A stretch of 64,000 bases of DNA from Symbiodinium sp. CCMP2592 (GCA_905221615.1 CAJNDT010005915.1:189501-253500), one strand, 5' to 3'; counted from the first letter of the stretch, positions 22,760 to 33,936 are shown. Made by a program: numbers and translations. Notes: a model not told the origin generated them from the letters alone.

Positions 22760-24100
22760 TGTCGAAAGCGACAGCCGGAAAGCCTCGGCTTTAGCGGCAC
22801 GTCAATACTCGTAGCGGGGACATTTAATGGCTTACTGGGTGCTGCAGAATGTGCGACTCCGGCAGGTCGAGTGCACACAAGCCAGGAGCTCTGGGTGAAG
22901 TGTCAAGTGAGACTGCACACAGATCTCACGTGAATTTTAGGGCTCTAGAGCCAAGGTCCTCGAGCGTGCCAAGAGCTTCATTGGCTTAGATGTTCCACAG
23001 GCCCGACCCTGGTAGCCCTTTTGCAGCCTGCCTGTCTAGTCTGGTCGCCAGTTGATTGAAAGGCCTCTGAGACATCTTCGGCTTCAGTGTTTGGATTTAA
23101 GGATCCCCCTCGCGAGGGTTGCAAGACTTCATGGTCGAGCAAGGCAAACAAAGAATTGCTCTTGAGGAATTGACTTGTCGTTCCTGGTTACAAATTCCAT
23201 GTGCAATTGCTAGAGTTGAGGCTGAGGTAAGCGTCGCTGGCGCGGTTGATTCTCCAGAGTTCCGTTAATACGTTCGTGGCCTTGTGCCATGTAAGCTCCA
23301 GTGTTGCTTTAGCCGTTTACGAGTAGCAGTAGTTCCACTGACTTATGCAGATACATCTTACAGCACCCTCCTAGCAGCGGGCTGGTCACTTCGGTATGCT
23401 CTCGAGTAGATCTAACGTACTGGTTTCGTTTAAGCACCCCATTGACGCTTTGGATGTCTTCAGCGGCTGTCACAAAGGACGGTCACTAAAGGACACTTGG
23501 TGGCTGACAAGTCGAACGGTTACCTGCTTGAGGTTGCCTCTTGATATGGCTGTGGGTCCTACTCGCTGACGGTAGCATCGTAGAGACTGCAAGCGGCAGC
23601 GGCACGTACGTGAACTTTCTTGAAAGTCGATGGGGTAGTACATAAGGACAAGATCTAGAAACATCTCGGTGATGAGGGGGTTCATGAACCCAGACGCCAA
23701 ACGGACATCAATAGAAGGGTGAAAGTTACCTAAGAGGCGCGGTGGGTGGATCTGAACTACGTAAGTCGCAGGAACCTGGTTCAGATTTTAAAACAGGTTT
23801 GCATCAGTCAGCACAACGGGTAGCAGCCGGGTAGCAACAATTCGTTAAAGTTGAAACCACCTCGATTCAATTCGGCGCGTGTCGTGCTACAAATGAACTG
23901 ACTTCTTTTCCGGACTTCGCTCTCGGTGGTAAGTCGACTCGACTGAAGCAATGAGCCAGGAATGAACTGCAACACTGAAAAGACTAAGGGGGGCTTGTGA
24001 AAGAACGAATCGAAGCCTGCGGTCTTCACAGGTCCGAGACCGCCTGCGAGAGGCAGGACTGACAGCCGGCAACGAGGCCTCTGGTCGTAAGTGCATTCCG
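22760..24100. other. No gene seen
   Basis: No convincing open frame, repeat or RNA gene was recognised. Confidence 0.4.
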
Positions 24101-24103
24101 CTG

Positions 24104-24388
24104 TTGCACGAGAGCATTCGTGATAGAATAATGGCACTCCAGGTTTTGGCAGAGAGCCTGATCACCTTCTGCATCACTGGCATGTCGTGCCCCTGGAATG
24201 TTGCAGAAGGTTTTTTGTGGGATCAATCCACCTTAGCGCCTCATAGCACCACAAGGTGTCGTATCTGGAATGTCGAGGAGGCTCACAAGCTGACAAGGAC
24301 GGGACGGTTGGATGTTGCTTTTCATGCAACGTTGTTTGCTTTTGCACGCCTTGGGGGTAACAGTTTCGTTTGGCATGGTGTGGCATGA
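24104..24388 (+). CDS. Open frame of 95 codons, unassigned
   Basis: Protein-like plus-strand frame (ALQVLAESLITFCITGMSCP, later RLDVAFHATLFAFARLGGNS) ending in TGA. It starts at TTG; an internal ATG lies near 24131. No family is recognised. Confidence 0.3.
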   Translation: MHESIRDRIMALQVLAESLITFCITGMSCPWNVAEGFLWDQSTLAPHSTTRCRIWNVEEAHKLTRTGRLDVAFHATLFAFARLGGNSFVWHGVA

Positions 24389-24510
24389 AGCCATTGCTCA
24401 AAGTTTACAGATTCGGATAGCGACAGCAGCTCAAAGGACCGTGCTTCGGTCCGGTCCGGAATGCGAGGCAGAGCAGTCTTTACCCAGCTGAGCACCAGCA
24501 ACCCCACATG

Positions 24511-24703
24511 CTAGTCGAGGTCACAGACATCGAAGTGATGGCCTGATGGCCCGAACTCCGGCAATTCTTGCTCCGTTGCACCTGAGATTCCAGCCAGAAG
24601 CAACAGCGCCATATTTGAAGCCGGCGTGGCATCGATCGCCAAGCCCGTATTCTCCCCGACGATCCTTTCCCCGTCCATTCGGGTGGGGGTTTTTAGTGCG
24701 CAT
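24511..24703 (-). CDS. Open segment on the minus strand, unassigned
   Basis: The minus-strand frame reads MDGERIVGENTGLAIDATPA then SNMALLLLAGISGATEQELP to a TAG. Codon use is strongly coding-like. The plus strand of the same bases is also open for 94 codons, so the strand is uncertain. Confidence 0.35.
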
Positions 24704-24875
24704 GCCTTGGGGGACGCCAAGCTCGAGACAATAACCTTGAGAAACCAGAAGAAGAGAAGAAGCGGAGTTACGGAAGCAAAGGGGAGCCTGAGCTTGTGTA
24801 TTCGCCGTTGGGTGCGTCGCTCAGGCAGAAGCACGGAAGGGGTGGGGCGAGACAGCATCCAATCTTTACGAAGAG

Positions 24876-25148
24876 TTGACCTGTGCAGAGACAGACTTCC
24901 AAAGTGAAGTCTCCGCTGAATGCTTGCACGATCCTGCGCCTGTCGCAAAATGTCGCAAAGCCGCGCAGGCAAGTCGCGCTGAATCCGGAGCGTTCACAGC
25001 AGGAGCCTTTGCAGGCGCGAGTGACCAGTCACGAGTTCCCAAGAAATCCCAGCTGATCACGAGCCACCTGCAGGCCTTTGCGCTGCCAAGGCCAGCTGCG
25101 ACATTTGCTCTTGAGAGTTTTCCCGTCATTTGGTTGCAGGCCCGATGA
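24876..25148 (+). CDS. Open frame of 90 codons, unassigned
   Basis: Ala-rich plus-strand frame (FQSEVSAECLHDPAPVAKCR and on to FALESFPVIWLQAR). The antisense is also open (24866-25291). No motif is recognised. Confidence 0.2.
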   Translation: MTCAETDFQSEVSAECLHDPAPVAKCRKAAQASRAESGAFTAGAFAGASDQSRVPKKSQLITSHLQAFALPRPAATFALESFPVIWLQAR

Positions 25149-25639
25149 CTTGGCAAACGTGGATGATAGCGCAGGCACAGATCGATTCTTGCAGTTTGGC
25201 AGCTTCGCCATGTGACATAGTGATTCTGTGCAGCAGCTGGAGGGCTTTCATTTGAACCATGGTTGCTTCGGCGGCAAGGGTGTCTTTGCAACCTTTGTCG
25301 ACAGGCTCATATAGCTATTCCGATGTGCAGCGGTCGAGACGGCTACAATTGATTAGGCAATCCAAGACACAACCCGGGTCTTTGAACTTGAAAATGGTGG
25401 TGCATGGAACTTGCAAAACTGAGATATTTCGCATGAGTCACGAACAAACATGCGCTTTGACATGTGACCGAACATGCTCAACAATGCGAGGAAATGTCCG
25501 TTAAGGCCGTTAAGGTGCGCAAACTATAGACCGTGCTTTCGAAGATGGACCGCAACGCATAAGAATGCGAAGGTATGCATTTTGATGGGCCCTGGCTCGC
25601 TTTGGTGGCGTTTTCGTATTTTAGAGGCCCGGATTTCCC

Positions 25640-25881
25640 AAGTTGGCCACATGTCGCCATGTCTTGGCCACAGTGTTCTTCCGAAGCACAGACTCGGGGG
25701 TGCCACACTCGAAGCAGCCCATGGTCTGAACCTCGTCGTCTTGCATCGCACTGCACCAGGCGACCGGAATCCGTCATTGACGCGAGCGAAGGCTGTATTC
25801 TCGGCAGAGAGACCCTCGGCAGCCGTTGAAGATATTCTTCCGCGCACTGAAGCAGCACCATGCTTGCACCAGCTCAGCTGA
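25640..25881 (+). CDS. Exon-like segment, unassigned
   Basis: Plus-strand frame with coding-like codon use (GGATLEAAHGLNLVVLHRTA then PGDRNPSLTRAKAVFSAERP) ending in TGA at 25879. No family is recognised. Confidence 0.3.
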
Positions 25882-26450
25882 TGTTCTGCACTCAGGTGGC
25901 TTGCGCACAGTCCCAGACAAGCTTCAGGACTTTAGTCTCCAGCTAGCTGCACTAGCTGTCAGCACTCGATACTTGATACTGTCCTCTGTCCGCCTCATGC
26001 GGTGTAGCCTGGATGACGTTACAGTAGCATTAACGTCGTTTCATTTAGTCGGGTGAGTGGTCAACGGCACCGTGAGCCGAGATGTCGGGGCCACTGTTTG
26101 CGACGCTTTCCGTTTGCAGAAGCTGTCAGCTTATGCCAAGAAATACGCTCTGAGACAGTGAGCCGTGAGCACGCATAGCGATCTGCTCGAGCCGATGGAC
26201 ACCAACATAGAGACGCAAGCTAATCTGCACATCCTCCAGATGTGTAGAATAATTATCCATCCCTTTTCGAAGTTGCAAGAAACTGGAAGTCCGTGGAAGT
26301 ACAATGGTCGGCTATGAAAATTTCCGTTGACGGCTATAGGAGAAAGCTATCTCCACCGCTATCCACGTCGGTTGTCGTGGGTGGCCGGCTCATGTAGCAT
26401 GTAGCGTTAGTTTGAGTCAGTGTGAGTCTTGTCTCTGCCCAGGCCTGCAG

Positions 26451-26553
26451 CGCGGGTGGCTGGAGCTGCTGCCGCTATGACTGTCGAGGGCTATGCGCGG
26501 CTGTGGCACCATTCAGATGCAGAGCGCAACATGCACGCACCATGTGCCTTGTA
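26451..26553 (+). CDS. Exon-like segment, unassigned
   Basis: Open frame reading VAGAAAAMTVEGYARLWHHS then DAERNMHAPCAL and a stop. It is coding by composition only. Confidence 0.3.
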
Positions 26554-26639
26554 GAAGTCGCAGTCCTGCTTCGTGCGCTACAAGCATCACGCCTATGGCT
26601 GCAGTATCTGAGTAAGCTGCAGGTAGAGACAACTATTAT

Positions 26640-26892
26640 TGTGCTTTTAAATCAGTATATATTTATGTTGGCGTAGGTGAAGAGCTTGCGCGCAAAGATG
26701 GTGACAGCCATGCAATCTCGGACGGAATGACTTTCCGGGATCCCTCAAATCGTTGCGCTTGCGCCAGGTTGTACAAAGAAATTGGTCGGCATTGCGAGTC
26801 ACTCGACAGAATGACTAGAGCAGGAGGGGAGTTGACAGTGACTTGCCTTTGGACTGCTGCGACAGGTCAACTGTATTTTTGTTACTGGCCCT
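26640..26892 (+). CDS. Open segment, about 84 codons, unassigned
   Basis: Plus-strand frame (EELARKDGDSHAISDGMTFR, later RLYKEIGRHCESLDRMTRAG) ending at TAG. It is charged, with no motif recognised. Confidence 0.3.
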
Positions 26893-27468
26893 AGCTCCAG
26901 ATGCGGATGCTACGGTGAAAAGCATCGCAGCTCGTGCTCAACTGCACAAGCATACAGCAAGCAAAGCGTGATGCATGAAACTATCCAGCAGGCATCATGA
27001 AATACTGCGCAGCTTTGGGATGGTCCGGACGCGGTGTACTGGTGCGAAACTAATGTAGCACGCGGCTCCTTGTGTGAATGTGGAGATATTTCAGGCAGCT
27101 CGAAGGGAAGAACATCAGCTCGGAGCAATTCACGGCTCAGATCTCAGCAGTCGGACAGAAAGCACAGGCATGACACCGTAAACATGGAGTGTCCGAGTAT
27201 CTCCGCAGCTGCAGTTCGGTTAATACTTGGAAGTCGTGCTCTTGTGTGACTCAGGAGCGAATTTGCGAGAGCACCGTGAGCTCTTCTGGCCGGGCTATTG
27301 GAAGCTTGGCGGGAGCCGCGGTCGGTCAGGCCCAGCGCGTCAGCATGCCAAAAAGCACCACGTATAGCCGCGGATACACGCATTTCTGAAAGTTTTGCGC
27401 TTTGACCCTCCCCGTGAGGCCTCGATTCCCGTGCCCGTGGTCGGTGCAGTGATCGGTGGAGTTGCAGG

Positions 27469-27772
27469 CTCACGGGCTCACTAGCTATTTTTCGGAGCGG
27501 CTTCAGCGGAGAGGACATGTACTACTGCATGTTCTGCAGGTGCCGCTTGTGGTGGTTTCTATGCCAACAGTCTGGTCCGTGGTGCTTGGCGATTATCAGG
27601 CCATCTATAACTACTATGCGTTCTTTGGTTGATATCTAATAGCTAATTACACATACCATTTGCACTGGCAGCATCTCGGTGCAGACACATACCATTTGCC
27701 CTGACAGCAGTTCGGTGCAGGCGGCAAGGCGAAAGGTGGCGACGACATCGTCAGATGCGACATCCCTGCATG
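27469..27772 (+). CDS. Two terminal exons joined in phase, unassigned protein
   Basis: The first segment, 27469-27627, follows GTTGCAG and reads AHGLTSYFSERLQRRGHVLL then VVVSMPTVWSVVLGDYQAIY and NYYAFF. It stops at a GT donor (27628). The second, 27721-27772, reads GGKAKGGDDIVRCDIPA and a TGA. Joining donor 27628 to the acceptor at 27720 keeps the frame (phase 1). A 36-bp tandem duplication inside the intron has doubled the acceptor. Upstream, 27250-27345 and 27390-27483 read small glycine-zipper-like stretches (SGRAIGSLAGAAVGQ, VVGAVIGGVAG) that may be earlier exons. The family is not recognised. Confidence 0.4.
27649..27720. repeat. 36-bp tandem duplication ending in a splice-acceptor-like site
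   Basis: Copies 27649-27684 and 27685-27720 share ACACATACCATTTGC and end with TCGGTGCAG. Four positions differ. Confidence 0.9.
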
Positions 27773-28128
27773 ATTATTTCGTCTGACGGTAAGGTTGAAG
27801 CGTTGAGGGTTGCAACATTGAGCTTTGCACTGAGCAGGTTCAAGCCCAGTAGTTATGCATTCATCCAAAACCCGCTTGCAATGCCAAAGCTACAGTCAGA
27901 AGAGACTGCCCAAAGCTGGAAGTGCCGTCAGCGAATGTAAGCTTTTGAACTCCAAAGCGCATGCAAAGCATGCAAAAGTCTTCTTCGCACAAAACAACAG
28001 AGCAGGTTGAGCATGCGACCACCGACAGCAGCAATCACGCTTTCGACAGTTTGGAGAAGGCTTGCTGGTTCAGTATCAACTAACTGCCCGGGGAGGTCAC
28101 GTGCCAAACCTCTCTGGTGCTGTCGGTG

Positions 28129-28252
28129 CAGGAGGCTTGCTTCGACAATGTGGTACAAGACTTCGTTTGCTCGACGAAGCTCTTAGAGGCTGGCGGGGGT
28201 GTCTCGACCGATCGTGCGTACCTTGCCGTTCAAATGGCATCACTGCGATGAG
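28129..28252 (+). CDS. Exon-like segment, unassigned
   Basis: After TGCTGTCGGTGCAG the frame reads EACFDNVVQDFVCSTKLLEA then GGGVSTDRAYLAVQMASLR. Strong coding composition over 40 codons. Another open frame (28199-28429) overlaps its end and may be the next exon. The family is unknown. Confidence 0.4.
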
Positions 28253-28930
28253 CTGTTTTGTCAGTCTATCAGCCGCGACTCTAGGAACCTTTCACCAATG
28301 TCCCGCCTTTCCTTCACCTCTGCAAGGACACCCATCAGGCCATTCAATTCCAGGGGGAATCGGCGGATCTCCTCTGACTGCCGAGGCAGGTTCCCAGGTT
28401 CCGTCGCATTTCCAAGCCGATTAGTCTGAGATCACAGAGTCATCCCACATAAGCAATAGCTTTGGCAAGAATCGGGAACTGGTGAAGCACACAGCCGATT
28501 CAGAACAAGCATCGGGACCCTGGCCCAAGGTGCCCTGTATTTCTCTCGTTCGGAGCCACTTTTTGTGCACTCTGCAAGAAAGACATCTGAGCCGACATTG
28601 CCAGAGATTTTGGCGTCACTGTCTCGGCAAGTCACGCTCCGAATTCATTGCATACATGCATTCGTGTCATCTGTACCACTTGTGGGTTTGTGTTTGTAGC
28701 AGCATCTTGTACTCATGGTTTTTCAGCATGCTATTCTGTTATTCCTTAGTGTCTGCATATATAAGTTCCCTGGACAAGACTGGACTCCCCAGGGAGCCAG
28801 TCGGGCAGCACGTGTGGTTCTACCATGATAGATGGATATGCATTCGCATGAGCCCCTCGCCTCAAACGAACTAAGTCAGGAATCCCCGGGCATGCGATGA
28901 AAGCCCTTTAGAATCTCATCGGCTTCTTCT

Positions 28931-29248
28931 GTGGCAGTGCTACTGGAAGCATGTCATGTTGAAGATTGCGTTGATTTCTTGCCCTCAGGAGCCTGTGACC
29001 CTGTGACTGCACTTTTCAAGCTGCGCAAGCGCACTGGCTGTACTGCCAAGACGTCTTTTGTCGAGAAACTTGCCAAAGTCGCAGCCACTTTTCCTGAAAG
29101 TGCAGTCCAAAACGTAGTAATGCGGTTACAAGAGCGTTGCAAGCTTGTTTTCAGCTACTGTGGCAGAGAGGGCCCAGCCTTCTCGTTGCCTGCCTTGGGA
29201 CAGCTCGTGCTTCCATGGCTCAGAGAAGTGGTTTGGCCACGGGTCTGA
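28931..29248 (+). CDS. Open frame of about 106 codons, unassigned
   Basis: Protein-like plus-strand frame, first codon GTG, with helices (FVEKLAKVAATFPESAVQNV then VMRLQERCKLVFSYCGREGP) ending in TGA 107 bp before the next gene. It is more likely an exon of an upstream gene than an independent one. No domain is recognised. Confidence 0.4.
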   Translation: MAVLLEACHVEDCVDFLPSGACDPVTALFKLRKRTGCTAKTSFVEKLAKVAATFPESAVQNVVMRLQERCKLVFSYCGREGPAFSLPALGQLVLPWLREVVWPRV

Positions 29249-29355
29249 CATGCAACGTGCCAGTTTTCGTCGACTTTTTCCGATGCTTAGAGATGCATAC
29301 AAGAGCGTGACAAGCCTCGACCAGGAAAGCGTAGTCAGTTGTTCGAGACATAACG

Positions 29356-30063
29356 ATGGGATCTTCTCGCGGCATATTCTTGATCGGTGTGGTGCTCTGC
29401 ACAGCCAGATTGTGCTTCCCGACTTCATTTGCAGGCCCATCGAGACCTGCACGAGGGCAAAATGAGTTCAAACTGCGGGCAATGGGTTCTGAGTATCACA
29501 CGGATCAGGATGGTCTGCATGACAGGGCATTGCTCGCAGGTTTCAGCGCACCGGCATTCAAGCCGAGATTCAGCCGCGTCCATCGGTCTGCAGGATTCGG
29601 CGGGAGCGGCTTGAGCGGAAAGTGGGGCTGCTACAAGACGGAAGGAGACATCGATGCATACTGGAAGGCTGCTGGCCTGCCATGGCTGGCACGGAAAGGC
29701 TTGCAGCTAATGGACTGGGGTGCCGGAAAGAACCAGAATGTTCGAGAGTTTGCACAAGCAGCAGATGACATCGAGATGGATTATTCCTTCCAGGGCCCAG
29801 GGCTTGGAGGTCTTGGCTTCACAGAAAAGTACAAGGTGGGCAATGGAGTCCAGGAGATCACCCGCATGGGCGGTGCTAAGATCCTTGTGGACCCTGTGTG
29901 GGAGTCAGACTCCGTCTTGCGGGTTACGCCACTCAGCTCAATTCAAGTTCCGATTCTGCTTCGCAGCTTGGAGCCAAAGCCTGACATGTCCGAGGAACAT
30001 GAATCCTGCGAAGCAGACTCAGGGCTGGACAAAGTCAGTCCTTGGAGGCGAGGCATTGGCTGA
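29356..30063 (+). CDS. Fatty-acid-binding/lipocalin-like protein with plastid-type leader
   Basis: A 235-codon frame from ATG. Residues 1-20 contain a hydrophobic signal-like stretch (GIFLIGVVLC), followed by FPTSFAGPSRPAR. This resembles the bipartite signal-plus-transit leader with an early Phe used for plastid import in peridinin dinoflagellates; the location is inference. Residues 86-195 resemble a cytosolic fatty-acid-binding/lipocalin beta barrel: GKWGCYKTEGDIDAYWKAAG fits the G-x-W ... Y-x-K-x-x-G start, followed by LARKGL, DYSFQGPG and GVQEITRMGG. The C-terminal 40 residues look less like the fold. A second frame (to 30274) stays open past the stop, so an intron or frameshift near 29940-30070 is possible. 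Confidence 0.5.
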   Translation: MGSSRGIFLIGVVLCTARLCFPTSFAGPSRPARGQNEFKLRAMGSEYHTDQDGLHDRALLAGFSAPAFKPRFSRVHRSAGFGGSGLSGKWGCYKTEGDIDAYWKAAGLPWLARKGLQLMDWGAGKNQNVREFAQAADDIEMDYSFQGPGLGGLGFTEKYKVGNGVQEITRMGGAKILVDPVWESDSVLRVTPLSSIQVPILLRSLEPKPDMSEEHESCEADSGLDKVSPWRRGIG

Positions 30064-30069
30064 GGGCAA

Positions 30070-30274
30070 TCACTGTCTTCGTCCCTACGTACATGATGCG
30101 ACCCCCGAATGCGCCATGGTTAATATGCACAGAATGAAAGCACTGGGGAAGATCATGCGGTTCTACAGATTCTACAGTGTGCAGGGGAAAGCAAAGTCAG
30201 AGAGTGAATTTGTCTGCGAGATGGATCTTCCGAGCTGCGATCCTAAATCCAAATCTCTCGGAGGACACCGTTAA
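30070..30274 (+). CDS. Possible C-terminal exon of the FABP-like gene
   Basis: In a different phase from 29356-30063, the plus strand stays open from about 29720 to 30274. Its last part reads NHCLRPYVHDATPECAMVNM then SESEFVCEMDLPSC. It may be a downstream exon. No phase-matched junction was identified. Confidence 0.3.
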
Positions 30275-30348
30275 ACTTAAACCGAGCCTATCCGCTGCCC
30301 CGGTACCGTTGACCGTGCAAAGCTGCAAGTTCGCACTTCCCTGTCGCC

Positions 30349-30366
30349 TCTCTCTCTCTCTCTCTG

Positions 30367-30405
<39 letters not shown>

Positions 30406-30412
30406 CGCATTG
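30349..30412. repeat. (TC)n microsatellite
   Basis: About 60 bp of TCTC with a few TCTG interruptions. Confidence 0.95.
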
Positions 30413-30419
30413 TGTACTT

Positions 30420-31195
30420 GTCTTCTCTCTGGCCCGCGCGCGAATCCTCAAAGCTTGCTGGCGACGAGCACAGCTGAAATCGAAATCAGCCACAGCTGGT
30501 TGCCACGACATCGAGGGAAAGCCGTCACTGTGCTCTCGGGCCATGCCATGTGATGCTGTTAAAGAAGTCGCATGCCACGGGATCGCACTTAGTGGTCAGA
30601 ATCGCGCACTGTATCAATTGAACTGCTGTCACATAGCTCTGGCTGGACAGGACACTTGGCTTCCTTAGGATGTTGTGTTGTCCTTCTGAGCCCACGGCCC
30701 ACCTCTGCCTTCGCTTCTCAGCAACTGAAAGGATGCTCGGGAACTTCTCAATTCGAGAATGCGCTGCTTTCTGAGCTCGGTGTGGTTGTATAATGGACAC
30801 GGGGAAGTCCTGTTGCCAGTGGTTGGAGTGAGAAGTGGGTGGATGAGGGAGCGTAGCAGAATTCTCTAGCGCTGTGCGAAGCTGGCAGTCGCCTGGGTGA
30901 CTGTAGAGGTAGCAAGGACGAAGAAGCAAAGAAAGAAGCCAGCGAAAGTGAGGCTGCTGGTGGTGGGGAAGTGACCTGGCAATACTGGCAGGTGTTGTCG
31001 CAGTGTGCCCTTGCGCTGTTTGCAGATCGTGAGGTCATCGATGTTCATCGGTTTTACATTGAGGAGGCAGGCTCCGAATGCGTGCCCCGCCTAGTTGGAA
31101 GTTATGGACTGTTTAGAGGACAGCCTCGTTCTCGAAGCTGACTCGTCGCCATCCGGAGGGCCAGTTGTGAAGTGGTTCCTGCGCAAGCTTGAGTA
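30420..31195. other. No gene seen
   Basis: Open frames on both strands lack recognisable motifs or persuasive composition. Confidence 0.35.
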
Positions 31196-31196
31196 G

Positions 31197-31460
31197 TTGA
31201 GGCTCGATGCTTCTTTTCCTTTGGGCCAGAAGCTGCCTTGCCACAAGAACGGTGCCACAGCAGTAGTGATGCTGATTCAGGTTCTTGGCATCTCAATTCA
31301 CAAAAGGCCTTTCGGAGTGCTGTGTCAAGTTCATCCAAATACAAATACTGCATTTTTGATTGTATCTGCACTGTACACTGCAGTCATGAGCTGCGGCACC
31401 TTTTGCGTTCCCAATGCCATTCCAGACAATGAAGCCTTTTTACAGGGATTGCACTTGTGA
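31197..31460 (+). CDS. Open frame of about 88 codons, unassigned
   Basis: The frame opens just after a TAG and reads LDASFPLGQKLPCHKNGATA, later a hydrophobic stretch (TAFLIVSALYTAVMSCGTF), then a TGA. The start codon is TTG, so it is probably an exon. The family is unknown. Confidence 0.35.
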   Translation: MRLDASFPLGQKLPCHKNGATAVVMLIQVLGISIHKRPFGVLCQVHPNTNTAFLIVSALYTAVMSCGTFCVPNAIPDNEAFLQGLHL

Positions 31461-31687
31461 GGGCAGCTATTTCACCCAATGTTTTATATGACGGGTTGGA
31501 GCAAGCCTATAGCTTTCCATTCTCCTGATCGCGACCAAAAAGACCGAAAGCTTGCATCAAGGCGACGGCGAAGAAAACGATAGCGGCGATAACGGCCCTA
31601 GCTGTTCCTCCGCAGACTGGACCAAAGGGTAAGCAAAGAGAAAGCCCTTAGGGCCTGAGAAAGGGGCTCGGTCGTGCAACGAGTGCG

Positions 31688-32707
31688 ATGGCTCTTGCGT
31701 TCACGGCCCCAGGGTCGGCGGCATACCCCAAAGTGACGCAGTGGAAGAGTGCAGCAAGCGGAAGTGTTCCAAAGACTCCGTCTACCCACAGCGGCCGCGG
31801 CCAGAGTGTCATGGCCATCTCCATGGCGACTTTGACATTTGTTGGAAAGATGCAGAAGAGGCCGACGCCATCCGGCACCAACATGCTCTCTGAAACAGCT
31901 GAGACACCCGAAAGCCCCAGCAAGAGCAACAACACGTATGCCTACAATTTGGTGAAGCTCTGCCTGGTGATCACCTTGGTGCCTTTCCTGTTCTGCTTGG
32001 GCAACTTCTCCTATGATCGGTCTTTGAGTGACTTCGACCTTGAGTATGGGCCACACCTGTCTCATCCAGCTTTGAGGACCACCTCAACCATCCAGGCCAT
32101 CATGGTATTCGCCGCTTTGTTCTGGCGTGAGAAGAATCGCAGCGATCCAATTGACAGACTCTTTTCTTGGCTCTTTGTGCCAGAAGCTGTCACACATATC
32201 TTGCTGCACTTTTTTAGCCATCATTTGCCATATGCAAACTTCGCCTTTGCTTACGCATTCAGTGCTGGAATTGCGCTTCCGGGCTTTCTGTCGCTGCTCT
32301 GCTACGTGCCGAAAGACAAGAAGTTGCCTTGGGCGTATCTCGTGCTGTATGTAGCAACACAGATTCCGATTGTTGCGGGGTTAACCAACATGGTGGGCCC
32401 GGCGAAGATGAGATTGAATTATGCAAACATCAACACGGCATGCATTACATCCCCCTTCTTCTACGGCATCCTGAAGCGATGGAATGATGTTCCCAAAAGT
32501 CCTGTGATCCTTGCTACATTGACCATAAGCTACCAAGTTGCCATGGGCATCATGGGCCCCATCACAGGTGCTTCGGATCTAAAGCTTTATGATCCATCGT
32601 GCATCTTTCAACATGGAGTGGTGGACATCGGCTTTGGGATTGCGTATGCCGTGTCGATCATTTGTGGCGTTTTCAAGCCCGGTGTTCCACGACCTGCATG
32701 GGACTGA
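31688..32707 (+). CDS. Intronless polytopic membrane protein, 339 aa, unknown function
   Basis: A single uninterrupted frame from ATG. Residues 1-80 are polar and Ser/Thr/Pro-rich, compatible with a targeting presequence or disordered cytosolic tail. About seven hydrophobic segments follow near residues 87-107, 130-146, 158-176, 183-206, 214-234, 272-291 and 310-330. Short charged loops separate them (REKNRSDPIDR, VPKDKKLP, KRWNDVPKS). No transporter signature is recognised. The lack of introns contrasts with the kinase and phosphatase genes in this window and could reflect retroposition. The antisense 155-codon frame at its start is a shadow. Confidence 0.75.
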   Translation: MALAFTAPGSAAYPKVTQWKSAASGSVPKTPSTHSGRGQSVMAISMATLTFVGKMQKRPTPSGTNMLSETAETPESPSKSNNTYAYNLVKLCLVITLVPFLFCLGNFSYDRSLSDFDLEYGPHLSHPALRTTSTIQAIMVFAALFWREKNRSDPIDRLFSWLFVPEAVTHILLHFFSHHLPYANFAFAYAFSAGIALPGFLSLLCYVPKDKKLPWAYLVLYVATQIPIVAGLTNMVGPAKMRLNYANINTACITSPFFYGILKRWNDVPKSPVILATLTISYQVAMGIMGPITGASDLKLYDPSCIFQHGVVDIGFGIAYAVSIICGVFKPGVPRPAWD

Positions 32708-32719
32708 GAGCAGACCAGG

Positions 32720-33930
32720 TCCCCAGGTTGCTAAAGATATTCAAGCACCGGAGGCGCATGGTGCTTCGTTGCAAAAAGGAGCTCAAGCCTTGGCTGTGCA
32801 AGGTGGTGTGAACAGGGCGGAGTGCCAGCACACATGTCTATGTTTTTGCCGGATTGCTTCAAGCTTATCACTGCATAACATGTGCTCCTAGTGGCTTAGC
32901 TCTGCGATGCTGTGGAACAACGCAACAAAGTGCGACGCTGAAGCCACGACTCGTGCTGGCTGAGCAGATTGTCAGATCGATTGCCACGACTCGCCTAAAC
33001 ATGAGTCCAACAGTGCGCAAATCTGCTTGTTGCCTCGCGGTGCCTGGACTATACAGATTGCCCAAGATGGCGATGGCACGCGTACCAGAGTGTGAGGCCA
33101 GGGTAGCAAGTCAGTGCAACTCTTCGCTGGGCCTCGAATGCTATTTCGGAAGCATGCACGGCCCGTAAGTCCAAACCTGTGCACGATTCAGAACAAGTTG
33201 GCGTCACAATCTAAACCGGACCTTGAGATGTCACAAGATGAATAAGCCGACGTCCTGAAATGAGCTGCTCAAGCAGTTTGCAACATGCCAGGTTTGCAAC
33301 GAGAAGATTCATCTGCCGCCCCGCTTCGAGGCTCCATGCAGCGTATCGTGCGGAAGGACTGCAGCATGACCTCACCTGCTTCTTTGTGAATGCAACACCC
33401 CGGACCCCGACCCTTCCAGTGCCGCCTGACCATCGACTCACAGTGAGTAGATGTGCCTGGCACCCTACGTTTCCTGCATACCGCTGTGAGTGGACATTTC
33501 AATGCCCGATTTTTCAATCTGGGAACAGTCGAGGATGCCGAATAAGTTCGCGAACAATACCGAAAGAGAGGTGCCAACTCACCCGCAAACATAAACACAG
33601 AAGGACTGCTTTGGTGAGAACCGTACTGGCAGACGGCGAAGTCTACTAGCTTGAAATTTCGGGTGGTAGACGTTGAGATGAGAGCTGGTTGGCAAACCAC
33701 CTTGGCAGTCCTTGAGTACTTGAGAACTTCTAAGCAAGAAGTTCCAGACAGCACGTTTCATGCAGCATAAGGCTGAGTTTCCTGCAGAGAAGCAGGGAGG
33801 GCGTAGTCGAGCAAGCATTTCCCGGTATCAAAGAAGCCTCCTTCATGCCGATACGCGCCTGAGGGGACTCGAATTTTGAGGGGGCAGCGAAGGCGGAGGG
33901 GGGCAGATCACAGTAGTCGTTTTCGATGAA
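32720..33930. other. Unassigned; weak frames only
   Basis: Plus-strand frames at 32940-33168 and 33260-33649 and a minus frame at 33211-33441 are open but show no recognised domain. No repeats were seen. Confidence 0.3.
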
Positions 33931-33936
33931 CTGCAT

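Noticed and set aside
30325-30420. Leu-Ser repeat protein in the 30177-30668 frame
   Set aside because: Produced by the (TC)n microsatellite.
31598-32065. 155-codon minus-strand gene
   Set aside because: Antisense shadow of the 339-aa membrane protein.
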